From: an uncultured bacterium
GTDB taxonomy: Bacteria > Myxococcota_A > Polyangia > Polyangiales > Houyiibacteriaceae
Length of the DNA: 64,000 nucleotides
NCBI GenBank assembly: GCA_938024995.1
Contig: CALJDU010000012.1
Location: 1-64,000 of the forward strand
Direction: 5' to 3'
Position numbers and translations under genes: made by a program. Each line of letters begins with the position of its first letter. The first letter of the stretch is position 1. Under the pieces are notes generated by a model. It was not told where the DNA came from, searched no databases, and worked only from the letters and a program-made list of their open reading frames with translations. Shown piece after piece: positions 54,051 to 61,954 of this stretch.

Positions 54051-54980
54051 ATGTTTCGCCGCTGCTTGAGCGCCTCAAACTCCGCGAGCTTGGCCTTCCC
54101 CATGCTCCTGTGCGGGCTCCTCGCCCCGTCTTTGGCAACCGCGCAAGGCGGAGGTGCACTTGGCGCTCCCACGCCGACTGGAGGAGCGAGCGCCCCTGCG
54201 CAGGAGGCAGCGCCGGAGAGAGCACCGGAGACCCCTCCGGGAGCAAGTCCAGACGCGCCCCGCGAACCAAGCGATCCGTCTGGCACTGAGCCCGCTACGC
54301 AACCTGCTCCGCCACCTCCGCGCGACAACTACGGCGCGCCGCAGGGGAACCCTAACCGCCCGGCCGGCTATGGTCACACGCCGCAACAGCAGCCGTACCC
54401 ACAGCAGCCCTACCCCCAGCAAGGGCAGCCCTACCCACAGCAGCCCTACCCCCAGCAAGGGCAGCCCTACCCCCAGCAGCGCCAACCGTACCAGCCGTAC
54501 CAGCAGCCCCAACCCTACGGTCGCCCGGCGGTTCAATCCTGGGGCGGATACGGACAACCGTACGGACAAGTCCTCCCGCGCCGACGTCGTATTCGCGTGC
54601 GCTACCGCGAAGGCATGGAGGTGCCGGCGGACTCCACCTACGAGGACCGGCGACGACTCGGGCTCGCCATTCCTGGCGCCGCGATTTTCGCGGGCACGTA
54701 CTTGCTCGGCGTCGCCGTCTACGCGCAGGCTTTTGATCCCGACGCCTCGCTGCTCGTGCCCGTGATCGGTCCCTTCATCTACGCCGCGCGCAACGACAGC
54801 GGTGCAAAAGTGATCTGGGTGCTCGACGGTCTCGCCCAAATCGGAGGGCTCGCGATGTTCGCCGCCGGCATGGTGAAGCGGAAGTACGTGACGTACTGGG
54901 CGCTCGGCGAAGGCCGGCATCTCGCTGTGACACCATCGCTCTCGCCGAACCAGGTCGGGGCGATGGTCACGATCTGGTGA
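54051..54980 (+). CDS. Pro/Gln-repeat membrane protein with signal peptide
   Basis: 309 residues. A signal peptide ends near SLATAQ. Residues 35-175 are low-complexity: Pro/Ala-rich, then QPYPQQ and PQQGQPYP repeats. Residues of about 178-309 hold an Arg-rich segment (LPRRRRIRVRYREGMEVP), then two TM helices (IPGAAIFAGTYLLGVAVYAQ and AQIGGLAMFAAGMV), so the repeat faces the periplasm. I do not recognise a family. The DNA repeat at 54402-54473 is in phase with the protein repeat. It is divergent from the glutaredoxin gene by 61 bases. Confidence 0.7.
   Translation: MFRRCLSASNSASLAFPMLLCGLLAPSLATAQGGGALGAPTPTGGASAPAQEAAPERAPETPPGASPDAPREPSDPSGTEPATQPAPPPPRDNYGAPQGNPNRPAGYGHTPQQQPYPQQPYPQQGQPYPQQPYPQQGQPYPQQRQPYQPYQQPQPYGRPAVQSWGGYGQPYGQVLPRRRRIRVRYREGMEVPADSTYEDRRRLGLAIPGAAIFAGTYLLGVAVYAQAFDPDASLLVPVIGPFIYAARNDSGAKVIWVLDGLAQIGGLAMFAAGMVKRKYVTYWALGEGRHLAVTPSLSPNQVGAMVTIW
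54402..54473. repeat. 36-bp tandem repeat coding Pro/Gln repeats
   Basis: Two nearly perfect 36-base units start at 54402 and 54438 (each beginning CAGCAGCCCTACCCCCAG), coding QQPYPQQGQPYP. Partial units flank them on both sides, within the gene at 54051. The unit is a multiple of three, so expansion or contraction would keep the frame. Confidence 0.85.
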
Positions 54981-55037
54981 TCCCGCCGCGGGGCCGTCTA
55001 CGCGACCGCAGCGAAAACTGTGGTAAGGACCGATTCG

Positions 55038-56213
55038 ATGCGGCGCCCCTATCCCATCACGGCCTTCTCGCTCACCTGCGGTCTTGGAGAGACCACCGCG
55101 CGATGCTTCGCGGAGCTTGAAGCGGGCCGACGTGGTCTCCGAGAGGTTCCCTTCGAGGTCCCCTTCTCGACGGTCACGGGCACGGTCCCTGTTCCGCTCC
55201 CGGCGCTCGACGCGTCCCTCCGCCATATGAGCTCGCGTACCGCGCGCCTCGCCGCCTTTGGGTTCCAAGAGTTCGCTCCTGCGATCACCGACGCCATCGA
55301 GCGCTACGGCGCCGACCGCATCGGCATCGTCATGGGCACGTCCACCGGCGGCATCGATCGAACCGAGAGCGCGTACGCGCAGTGGCGCAAAGAAGACCGC
55401 TTCTCGGACGACTACGCCTACGCGACACAGCACCCGTTTCATGGCTTCACGGATCTCCTCGCGGCGCTCTCGGGCGTCACCGGTCCGCGCTGGGTCGTCA
55501 GCACCGCGTGCTCTTCCAGCGCCAAGGTCTTCGCGAGCGCCCGGCGTCTTCTTGATCTCGGTCTCTGCGACGCGGTCTGGGTCGGCGGAGTGGACGCTCT
55601 GTGCAACACGACGGTGCGGGGGTTCCACTCTCTCGGCGTGATGGCGAGCGAACCATGCCGCCCCTTCGGCAAAGACCGCCCCGGCATGAACGTGGGTGAA
55701 GCCGCTGCGTACGTGTTGCTTGAGCGTGAGGCGAGGAGCGAGCCCAAAGCGTGGCTCCTCGGGGTCGGCGAAACCGGAGACGCCTATCACATGTCCTCGC
55801 CCGACCCTGAAGGTCGCGGCGCGATCGCGGCGATGAAGCGCGCGCTCGCCGATGGAGGGGTCACGCCCGGGGACGTCGACTACGTCAACGCGCATGGCAC
55901 GGGCACCCAGTACAACGACGCGAGCGAATCGGCGGCCGTCCTCGGTCTGTTGGGTGGCGAGGTCCCCGTGGTCTCGACGAAGGGCTACACCGGGCACACC
56001 CTCGGGGCGTGCGGCGGAGTCGAGGCGGTCCTGGCGGTCCACGCCCTCCAGAACGGGTTCATCCCAGGCAGCCCTTGGTCCGCGCCGCTCGACGTGGACG
56101 TTCACGTCCCCGCCGCTGCGCAGCGCACCCCCGTGCGCCACGTCCTCAGCAACTCCTTCGCGTTTGGCGGCAACAACTGCAGCGTGCTCTTCGGTCGGAG
56201 CGACGCCCGATGA
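55038..56213 (+). CDS. beta-ketoacyl-ACP synthase (aryl-polyene-type KS)
   Basis: 391 residues from the ATG at 55038; AAGGA lies nine bases upstream, while a GTG at 55020 lacks such a site. The active-site triad is present: Cys in VSTACSSSAKVF, His in NAHGTGTQYND, and His in STKGYTGHTLGACGG. The ending is SNSFAFGGNNCSVLFG. The gene is followed by a chain-length-factor-like gene with a four-base overlap. In aryl polyene clusters an ApeO-type KS pairs with an ApeC-type factor, so this is likely the elongating KS. Cytoplasmic, acts with an acyl carrier protein encoded elsewhere. Confidence 0.9.
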   Translation: MRRPYPITAFSLTCGLGETTARCFAELEAGRRGLREVPFEVPFSTVTGTVPVPLPALDASLRHMSSRTARLAAFGFQEFAPAITDAIERYGADRIGIVMGTSTGGIDRTESAYAQWRKEDRFSDDYAYATQHPFHGFTDLLAALSGVTGPRWVVSTACSSSAKVFASARRLLDLGLCDAVWVGGVDALCNTTVRGFHSLGVMASEPCRPFGKDRPGMNVGEAAAYVLLEREARSEPKAWLLGVGETGDAYHMSSPDPEGRGAIAAMKRALADGGVTPGDVDYVNAHGTGTQYNDASESAAVLGLLGGEVPVVSTKGYTGHTLGACGGVEAVLAVHALQNGFIPGSPWSAPLDVDVHVPAAAQRTPVRHVLSNSFAFGGNNCSVLFGRSDAR

Positions 56214-56974
56214 CGAACGAGAACACTGGCGCGAACGCGAGCGCGATGCCCCGGCTCGCCATCGCGGGCCGCGGCTACTGGGCGCCGCAGGTCCCCAACT
56301 TCGAGGCGTACTTCGCGGGCACGCGCCACGAGGAGGCGGTCAAACCGAACTGCTCCATCGTCGCCTCTCGCATGCGTCGCGCGACCAGCACCCTAACGCG
56401 CATGTCGATCGACGCCGCGACCGAAGCCGCCAAGAGCGCGGACCTCGCGCTTGACCAATTTGCGTGCGTGTTTGGCTCGGCGCACGGCGAGATCCAAATC
56501 GCGGTCGATCAAATGGAGATGATGCATGAAGGCGAGGGCCAAATCTCGCCCGCGCGTTTCAAAAACAGCGTGCACAACACGGCCGGCGGGCTCTTCTCGA
56601 TCGCGGCGAAGAACCGCGGCTTCAGCACCGCCATCGCCGCGGGGCCTGACACCTTCGCGGCGTGCCTCCTCGAGTCGGCGCTCTTGATCGGGACGGGAGA
56701 AGAGACCCACGTCTTGTGCGTCATCGGGGACGAAGCGCTGCCCGCGCCGATCGATCGCTTCGGCTCGCACACCTCCCAAGTCGTCGCCCTGATCCTCGCC
56801 TCGGCGCGCGAGGACCAGCCGGGGTTCACGCTCCGCACGGGCGCCACCGCCTTGCCCGAGATTCTTCACACCGCCGAGCCGGCGCTTCGATTGGTCCGCG
56901 CCCTGGACGAAGGCGCGGAGGCGACGCTCCCGATCGGGCGCGGGCTAAGCGCAACGATCAGCCCGGCCTCGTAG
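56210..56974 (+). CDS. beta-ketoacyl synthase-like chain length factor (ApeC-type)
   Basis: 254 residues, much shorter than a full KS. The N-terminal thiolase fold is present (RLAIAGRGYWAPQVPNF, then FGSAHGEIQIAVDQM, and SARFKNSVHN-like PARFKNSVHNTAGGLFSIA). The segment that would hold the catalytic Cys reads AIAAGPDTFAACLLES, with no Cys at that position, so it is not an active synthase. This matches the beta-ketoacyl synthase chain length factor family of aryl polyene clusters, which forms a heterodimer with the KS. Overlaps the KS by four bases. Confidence 0.87.
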   Translation: MTNENTGANASAMPRLAIAGRGYWAPQVPNFEAYFAGTRHEEAVKPNCSIVASRMRRATSTLTRMSIDAATEAAKSADLALDQFACVFGSAHGEIQIAVDQMEMMHEGEGQISPARFKNSVHNTAGGLFSIAAKNRGFSTAIAAGPDTFAACLLESALLIGTGEETHVLCVIGDEALPAPIDRFGSHTSQVVALILASAREDQPGFTLRTGATALPEILHTAEPALRLVRALDEGAEATLPIGRGLSATISPAS

Positions 56975-56993
56975 CGGTCGCCATGACGCTCGG

Positions 56994-57425
56994 ATGAAGA
57001 CCGCCCTCCCTGACATCGCGACGCTGATCCCGCACCGGCCACCGATGCGCTTCGTCAACGCGATCACGCGCTTCGAAGGCGACCACGCGACCGTCACCGC
57101 CGAGGTGACGCGCGACAACCCGTTCGCGCGCGACGACACCCTTCACCCCATCGTCACGCTCGAGCACATGGCGCAGAGCGTCGCGGCCTGGCTTGAGCTC
57201 TCCCCGTGGGGCGACGGTGAGGTCCGCACCGGCTTCCTCATCGCGGTCAAGCGTTTCGAGCTCGCGGTGCAGACGCTCACGCTCCCGTGCGCGCTCACGA
57301 TCAATGTCGAGAATCTGTGGAACGACGGAACGCTCGGCGAGTTCTCCTGCGTGGTGAACACGGGGACCGAGCTGGTGTCGCGCGGGAACCTGACCGTGCT
57401 ACGACACGCGAAGAGCCATGACTGA
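56994..57425 (+). CDS. 3-hydroxyacyl-ACP dehydratase-like hotdog protein (ApeP-type)
   Basis: 143 residues with a hotdog fold. LIPHRPPMRFVN gives the catalytic His region, and LHPIVTLEHMAQSVAAW holds the acidic residue, so beta-hydroxyacyl dehydration is expected. The pattern fits ApeP/FabZ-type dehydratases used in aryl polyene formation. Its end overlaps the ketoreductase start by eight bases. Confidence 0.88.
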   Translation: MKTALPDIATLIPHRPPMRFVNAITRFEGDHATVTAEVTRDNPFARDDTLHPIVTLEHMAQSVAAWLELSPWGDGEVRTGFLIAVKRFELAVQTLTLPCALTINVENLWNDGTLGEFSCVVNTGTELVSRGNLTVLRHAKSHD

Positions 57426-58167
57426 ACTCGATAAAGAGCGCGAACCGACCTTCGCGCTGGTCACCGGGGGGAGCCGGGGAATCGGCGCCGCGATCTGCCG
57501 CGCGCTCGCCCGCGCCGGCCACCCGATCCTGATCAACTACCGCAGCAACGACGACGCCGCGAACGCCGTCAAGCAACAGATTGAAGAGGCCGGCGGAGAG
57601 GCCGAGCTGCTCAAGTTCGATGTGCGCGATCGCGAGACCAGCCGCGCGGCCCTTGAGGAGGTCGCGTCGCGTCCTCGCTCCGTCGGCGTCCTCGTGAACA
57701 ACGCCGGCATCGCGCGCGACGCCAGCTTCCCGTCGCTCTCTTACGAGGACTGGGAAGACGTCACGCGCACCACGCTCGACGGCTTTTACAACGTGACCCA
57801 CCCGCTCGTCATGCCGATGATTCGAGCGCGGCGCGGCGGCCGCATCATCAACATCAGCAGCGTCTCCGGCGTCGTCGGCAATCGCGGCCAGACCAACTAC
57901 TCCGCCGCCAAGGCGGGTCTCATCGGCGCCACGCGCTCGCTCGCGCAAGAGCTCGCCAAGAGAAAGATCACCGTCAACGCGGTCGCGCCCGGGCTCATCG
58001 AGACCGATATGATCGCGGACGCACCGATCGCTGAGATCAAAAAGCAGATCCCGATGCGACGTCTCGGGACCGCCGACGAGGTCGCGTCGCTGGTCGCCTT
58101 CCTGGCGAGCGACGCGGCGGCGTACATCACCGGCCAGGTCATCGGCATCAACGGCGGTCTCGCTTGA
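57418..58167 (+). CDS. 3-oxoacyl-ACP reductase, FabG family (ApeQ-type)
   Basis: 249 residues, short-chain dehydrogenase. NADPH-binding TGGSRGIGAA, NNAG, and the catalytic Ser...Tyr-x3-Lys (NISSVSGVVG..., YSAAKAG) are present. It also has VAPGLIETDMIA and GQVIGINGGLA typical of FabG. It lies between dehydratase and second KS in the pigment operon, where it would reduce 3-ketoacyl-ACP in each cycle. Overlaps both neighbours. Confidence 0.94.
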   Translation: MTELDKEREPTFALVTGGSRGIGAAICRALARAGHPILINYRSNDDAANAVKQQIEEAGGEAELLKFDVRDRETSRAALEEVASRPRSVGVLVNNAGIARDASFPSLSYEDWEDVTRTTLDGFYNVTHPLVMPMIRARRGGRIINISSVSGVVGNRGQTNYSAAKAGLIGATRSLAQELAKRKITVNAVAPGLIETDMIADAPIAEIKKQIPMRRLGTADEVASLVAFLASDAAAYITGQVIGINGGLA

Positions 58168-59393
58168 CCCCACGTCGTCAACGGCGGCGCGTGGTCGTGA
58201 CCGGAGCGGGTCTCACGACGCCGATTGGAGATGACCTCGACACGGTGAGCGAGTCGCTACGCGAGCTTCGCAGCGGAGTACGAGAGGCCGCCCCCTGGAC
58301 CGAGCCGAACATCCTGACGCCGCTCGCCGCCCCGGTCAGGCCCGACCTCAGTGGTTGGCCGCGCAAAAAAGTCAGGAGCATGGGTCGCGTCGGAAAGCTC
58401 GCCGCTTTCGCTTCTGAGCGCGCCGTCGCGCAGTCCGGGATCGACGACGCGGTGTTCGGCAGCGGCCGGGCCGGTTTGGTCTATGGCTCGACCCACGGCA
58501 GCTCCGCGGAGATGGAGAAGTTCGCGCGTCGTATCGGCGAGCCCGGCGCCTTGATGACGCTCGGCGGCAACGGCTACTTGCGCTTCATGAGTCACACCTG
58601 CGCGGTGAACCTCGGGCTCTTCTTCGGGGTCAAAGGACGCGTCCTGTCGACCTGCGCCGCCTGCGTCAGCGGGAGCCAAGCGATCGGCTTCGCGTCCGAG
58701 CTCATCGCGGACGGTCGCCAAGACGTGATGATCGCGGGCGGCGCGGAAGAGCTTCACTGGGTCAGCACAGGTGTTTTTGACGTCCTTCAGGTGACCTCGC
58801 GGCGTGAGTCTCCCCAAGACAACCCTCGCCCCTTTGATGCGGGCCGCGACGGGATGGTGGTCGGCGAAGGCGCGGCCACCTTGGTGCTGGAAGCGCGCGA
58901 GCACGCGGTCGCTCGCGGCGCGACGATCTTGGGCGAGGTCTTGGGCTTCGGCACGTGCTGCGACGGCGCCCACATCACGACGCCGGCCGCGGAAGGCATG
59001 GAGCGCGCGATGCGGCTGGCGCTGGAAGACGCCGCCCTCGCCCCAGACGCGATCGACTACGTGAACGCCCACGCCACGGCCACGCGCGTAGGCGATGTCC
59101 GCGAGAGCCGCGCCACCCATCGCGTCCTCGGAGCCGACGTTCCGGTCTCGAGCACCAAGAGCCTCACGGGGCACACCTTGGGGGCGTGCGGCGCCATGGA
59201 AGCGGTCTTTTGCCTCGCGATGATGCGCGACGGTTTTGTCGCCGGGAACAAGAACCTCAAAGACGTGGATCCCGAGTGTGCTCCGCTTGACCTGCCCCGT
59301 GAATCGCGCGCGGCGAGCCCGACCCTCGTGATGTCGAACAACTTCGCCTTCGGCGGGATCAACACCTCGCTCATCTTTGGCGCGCCGCGCTGA
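58164..59393 (+). CDS. second beta-ketoacyl-ACP synthase (ApeR-type)
   Basis: 409 residues from a TTG overlapping the fabG-type stop. KS motifs: Cys in LSTCAACVSGSQ, His in VNAHATATRVGDV, and His in STKSLTGHTLGACGAMEAV, with the end MSNNFAFGGINTSLIFG. The catalytic Cys lies within a slightly altered CAACVSG, in place of ACASG. It is probably the initiating or elongating KS of the cluster. The order KS, CLF, dehydratase, reductase, KS matches O-C-P-Q-R-type organisation of aryl polyene loci. Confidence 0.92.
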   Translation: MTPRRQRRRVVVTGAGLTTPIGDDLDTVSESLRELRSGVREAAPWTEPNILTPLAAPVRPDLSGWPRKKVRSMGRVGKLAAFASERAVAQSGIDDAVFGSGRAGLVYGSTHGSSAEMEKFARRIGEPGALMTLGGNGYLRFMSHTCAVNLGLFFGVKGRVLSTCAACVSGSQAIGFASELIADGRQDVMIAGGAEELHWVSTGVFDVLQVTSRRESPQDNPRPFDAGRDGMVVGEGAATLVLEAREHAVARGATILGEVLGFGTCCDGAHITTPAAEGMERAMRLALEDAALAPDAIDYVNAHATATRVGDVRESRATHRVLGADVPVSSTKSLTGHTLGACGAMEAVFCLAMMRDGFVAGNKNLKDVDPECAPLDLPRESRAASPTLVMSNNFAFGGINTSLIFGAPR

Positions 59394-59472
59394 CCCTCCT
59401 TGTCTGATTCCTGTTCAACGCAGGAGGAAGACCCCGCTCGACGGAGGCGCGGCTCGACCCTACTCTCGCGAG

Positions 59473-60678
59473 ATGAAGGACGTTGTCGTCATCGGGGCGG
59501 GCCCGGCAGGCTCCACTGCTGCTGCGCTCCTCGCGCAGGCCGGACACACGGTCACGGTCATCGAGAAGGAGACCTTTCCGCGCTTCCACATTGGCGAGTC
59601 GCTCATCCCCGCCGAGCTCCCCATTCTCGAGCGACTGGGCGTCTCGGTCGACGGCATCCCCGCGGTCTTCAAGCGCGGCGCGGACTTCATCGATGAGCGC
59701 ACCGGCGACTTCGCCCGCTACAACTTCGAAGACGGTCTCCCTGGCACCCCCGCCCACGCGTACCAGGTGGAGCGCGCGGGCTTCGACGCTCGCTTGCTCG
59801 GGCGCGCGATCGAGCTCGGCGCGGAGCGGGTGAAGGCACGCGCGAAAGAGGTTCGATTCACAGAGGATCACGTCGAGGTGGAGACCGATTCGGGCGTGCA
59901 TCGCGCGCGCTTCCTGATTGATGCGACGGGCCGCGACAAGCTACTCGCGCGGCAGCTGAAGAGCCACGAGCGCATCGATGGCTTTGGTCTCGCGGCGGTC
60001 TGGCGACACTACGAAGACCTGAGCGACGAGGCGGTCCGCGAGCTCGAGACATCTGGCAACATCATCGTCGTGATGCTCGCGCAGAAAGGCTGGGCCTGGG
60101 TCATCCCGCTCAGCGGACAGCGCCTGAGCGTCGGCTTCGTGAGCGCAGAGCCGGGCGTCACGACCGACGCGTGGTACGACGCGCAGTTCGCCGCGTCACC
60201 CTTGCTTCAGCGCCTCACGAAAGGCGCGCGCGAGTACGAGGCGGCGGTCGCGGGAGACTACAGCTACAAGAACACCCGCGCACACGGAGCCCGCTACGCG
60301 TGCATCGGAGACGCCTCGTGCTTCCTCGACCCCGTCTTCAGCAGCGGGGTCGCGCTCGCCATGACGAGCGCCCAGCGACTGGCCGACCTTCTCGCGCCCG
60401 CGCTCGCCGATCATCGCGAAGCGGAGCCGGCGCTGATGGCGCCCCTCGCGTCGCACATGCAACGCGCGTACGACGTTTTCAGCGCGATGATCTGGAGCTT
60501 CTATCACACGAAAATGGTCCACAATATGTTCTTCTACGACGACCCGGACCTCGAGATCCGCGCCGGGTTGATCAGCGTGCTCGCGGGCGACGTGTGGCGC
60601 GAAGACAACAAGTTCCAGAAGATGATCTTGAACTCGTCGCGGCGAAGGCAGAAGCGAAAGGTGCGCGCTCGCGCATAG
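59473..60678 (+). CDS. flavin-dependent halogenase-like oxidoreductase
   Basis: 401 residues from the ATG at 59473. It has an N-terminal FAD motif (VVIGAGPAGSTAAALLAQ), the FPRFHIGESLIP segment, a Lys at 68 in VFKRGADF, and the WxWxIP motif (WAWVIP, residues 207-212). It also has FLDPVFSSGVALAM near the FAD site, similar to the second halogenase motif. These fit tryptophan-halogenase-type enzymes. Such genes occur in xanthomonadin and flexirubin-type clusters, so pigment halogenation is a plausible role. The last 45 residues recur as a partial duplicate at 61808-61923. No ribosome-binding site is obvious. Confidence 0.85.
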   Translation: MKDVVVIGAGPAGSTAAALLAQAGHTVTVIEKETFPRFHIGESLIPAELPILERLGVSVDGIPAVFKRGADFIDERTGDFARYNFEDGLPGTPAHAYQVERAGFDARLLGRAIELGAERVKARAKEVRFTEDHVEVETDSGVHRARFLIDATGRDKLLARQLKSHERIDGFGLAAVWRHYEDLSDEAVRELETSGNIIVVMLAQKGWAWVIPLSGQRLSVGFVSAEPGVTTDAWYDAQFAASPLLQRLTKGAREYEAAVAGDYSYKNTRAHGARYACIGDASCFLDPVFSSGVALAMTSAQRLADLLAPALADHREAEPALMAPLASHMQRAYDVFSAMIWSFYHTKMVHNMFFYDDPDLEIRAGLISVLAGDVWREDNKFQKMILNSSRRRQKRKVRARA

Positions 60679-60717
60679 GCCGCTGTTCCGGTTTGGACCG
60701 AACGCGAACGGATGTGC

Positions 60718-60835
60718 AACCCGAACTCGAACTCGACCCCGAACCCGAACCCGAACTCGAACTCGAACTAGAACTAGAACTAGAACCCGAGCTCGAACTC
60801 GAGCTCGAACCCGAACCCGAACTCGAGCTCGAACT
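60718..60835. repeat. degenerate GAACTC/GAACCC hexamer repeat block 1
   Basis: About 19-20 copies of a hexamer, mostly GAACTC, GAACCC or GAACTA with GAGCTC variants, starting 40 bases after the halogenase-like stop. Any strand and frame gives a low-complexity peptide (for example Glu-Leu or Ser-rich), so I do not call a gene. The 396-base gap 60679-61074 otherwise holds only the hairpin terminator at 61036. Confidence 0.85.
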
Positions 60836-61035
60836 TCTCAGCCCCGACCCAGCCGTCGATCTGATCACCGAGGAGCGTTCGTACGTCGTTGATTCAGAAA
60901 ACCCTTAGCCGGCTCAACAAGCGCGCCAGCGATGAAGCACATCGTGCCGCTCTTGTGAACTAGCAGGTCGCTGCTCGCAACGAAGCTCGACAAGCTCGTC
61001 GCCTACCTCGGCAGACTCGCCAGATAGAAAAGCGG

Positions 61036-61069
61036 AGCCAGCCGGAGGCGGCGAAGCCTCCGGCTGGCT
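61036..61069 (-). terminator. strong hairpin terminator of the four-helix-bundle gene
   Basis: Perfect 14-base arms AGCCAGCCGGAGGC and GCCTCCGGCTGGCT surround GGCGAA (61036-61049, 61056-61069). On the minus strand CCGCTTTTCT follows, a good U-tract. It sits six bases after the stop of the gene at 61075. Confidence 0.85.
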
Positions 61070-61074
61070 TTGTC

Positions 61075-61437
61075 TCACCGCGTGAGTCGCACGAGACACC
61101 CGATGAGCAGGTCGAGCTCGTGCGCCAGCTCGAGAAGGTCTTCCCGCTTCGCGACGCCCGCGGCCTCTGCGGTCATCAGCGCGACCAGCGCCTCATGTGC
61201 CTCGCCGCGCGCCTGGCGGTAGCGCAGCGTCTTGTTCCCGCCCTCGCGTCGCATGCCCTCGCCAATGGCAAGCGTGCACCGCGTCAGCGCGCGATCCAGC
61301 TGGGTCGCCAGCTCTTTGTTGCGTGCCCTGAGCCGCGTCACCAACGGCTGCCCGAGCCGCACCGCGTTGAGCGCACGCTGAAGCGTGCGGAAGTTCGTCG
61401 CAAGTGGATCGCGTCGACCTGTGCTTCTTTTCGTCAT
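61075..61437 (-). CDS. four-helix-bundle protein (TIGR02436-like)
   Basis: 120 residues from the ATG at 61437; longer forms start at 61461 or 61497. The sequence is helical throughout: LDRALTRCTLAIGEGMRREGGNKTLRYRQARGEAHEALVALMTAEAAG, then LLELAHELDLLIGCLVRL. This fits the four-helix-bundle family TIGR02436 (related to 23S rRNA intervening-sequence proteins), whose members are small, often mobile and of unknown function. It is flanked by repeats and by a duplicate of its own first codons in inverted orientation. Confidence 0.8.
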   Translation of the reverse strand: MTKRSTGRRDPLATNFRTLQRALNAVRLGQPLVTRLRARNKELATQLDRALTRCTLAIGEGMRREGGNKTLRYRQARGEAHEALVALMTAEAAGVAKREDLLELAHELDLLIGCLVRLTR

Positions 61438-61575
61438 GCCCACCCCCGGCGCAGGAGCCATGACAAGGACCACGCGAATGAAGCCGACGACGTTCACACG
61501 GGAAACGCGGTCGCGTGGTCGTTGGCGGGGCTGTTGCGCCGCCTAAGGCTGACGAAAAGAAGCACAGGTCGACGC
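61411..61575. repeat. 26-bp perfect inverted repeat flanking the start of the four-helix-bundle gene
   Basis: Arms of 26 bases at 61411-61436 and 61550-61575 (left arm begins GCGTCGACCTGTGCTTC) are perfect reverse complements, separated by 113 bases. The left arm contains codons 1-9 of the four-helix gene (MTKRSTGRR). The right arm therefore repeats that coding start on the other strand. Such a perfect, separated IR suggests rearrangement or insertion rather than a simple terminator. Confidence 0.85.
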
Positions 61576-61632
61576 CCCCGAAGCGGATCCCGACGTGAGC
61601 AGGATCCGACCCGAACGCGAACTCGATGTCGT

Positions 61633-61810
61633 CGAACTCGTACCCGAACACGAACCCCAAGCCCAACACGAACCCCAACGCCAACGAACCCCAACCCCAA
61701 CACGAACCCCAACGAACCCCAACCCGAACCCGAACACGAACGCGAACACGAACGCGAACACGAACACGAACGCGAACACGAACGCGAACCCGAACACGAA
61801 CACGAACCCG
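61633..61810. repeat. degenerate GAACAC/GAACCC hexamer repeat block 2
   Basis: About 28 hexamer-like units such as GAACAC, GAACCC, GAACGC and CCCAAC run from 61633 into the partial gene copy at 61808. The period and core resemble block 1. No gene is called. The 517-base gap 61438-61954 contains the IR right arm, this block and the gene-end duplicate; nothing else could be supported. Confidence 0.85.
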
Positions 61811-61923
61811 ACCTCGAGATCCGCGCCGGGTTGATCAGCGTGCTCGCGGGCGACGTGTGGCGCGAAGAGAAGATGTTCCTAAACTCGTCGCGGCGAAGGC
61901 AGCAGCGAAAGGTGCGCGCGTAA
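61808..61923 (+). pseudogene. duplicated 3' end of the halogenase-like gene
   Basis: Bases 61811-61868 are identical to 60548-60605 (58 bases) inside the halogenase-like gene, and 61882-61919 match 60631-60668 with one difference. The copy encodes PDLEIRAGLISVLAGDVWRE and a variant of the C-terminal SSRRRQQRKVRA, then stops. It lacks the first 355 or so residues and an own start; the hexamer block runs into its 5' end. It is a partial duplicate, probably not functional, although it stays in frame with the repeat upstream. Confidence 0.85.
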
Positions 61924-61954
61924 GCTCTGGGCCGTCCGACCCAGGAACAGTGAC

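Noticed and set aside
53990..54328. Long upstream extension of the glutaredoxin-rhodanese frame.
   Set aside because: It lies on the complement of the Pro/Gln-repeat gene, has Gly/Ala-rich composition and no family match; the CGFS protein clearly begins at 53989.
54402..54473. CRISPR-like array.
   Set aside because: The 36-base units are adjacent with no unique spacers and are in frame within a coding sequence.
60171..60908. Open frame ending in Glu-Leu/Glu-Pro repeats.
   Set aside because: It overlaps the halogenase-like gene in another frame and the tail is the hexamer repeat, so it is not a separate gene.
61120..61923. Open frame running through repeat block 2 into the gene-end copy.
   Set aside because: Its first half is the antisense shadow of the four-helix-bundle gene; only the duplicated 3' end is homologous to a real protein.
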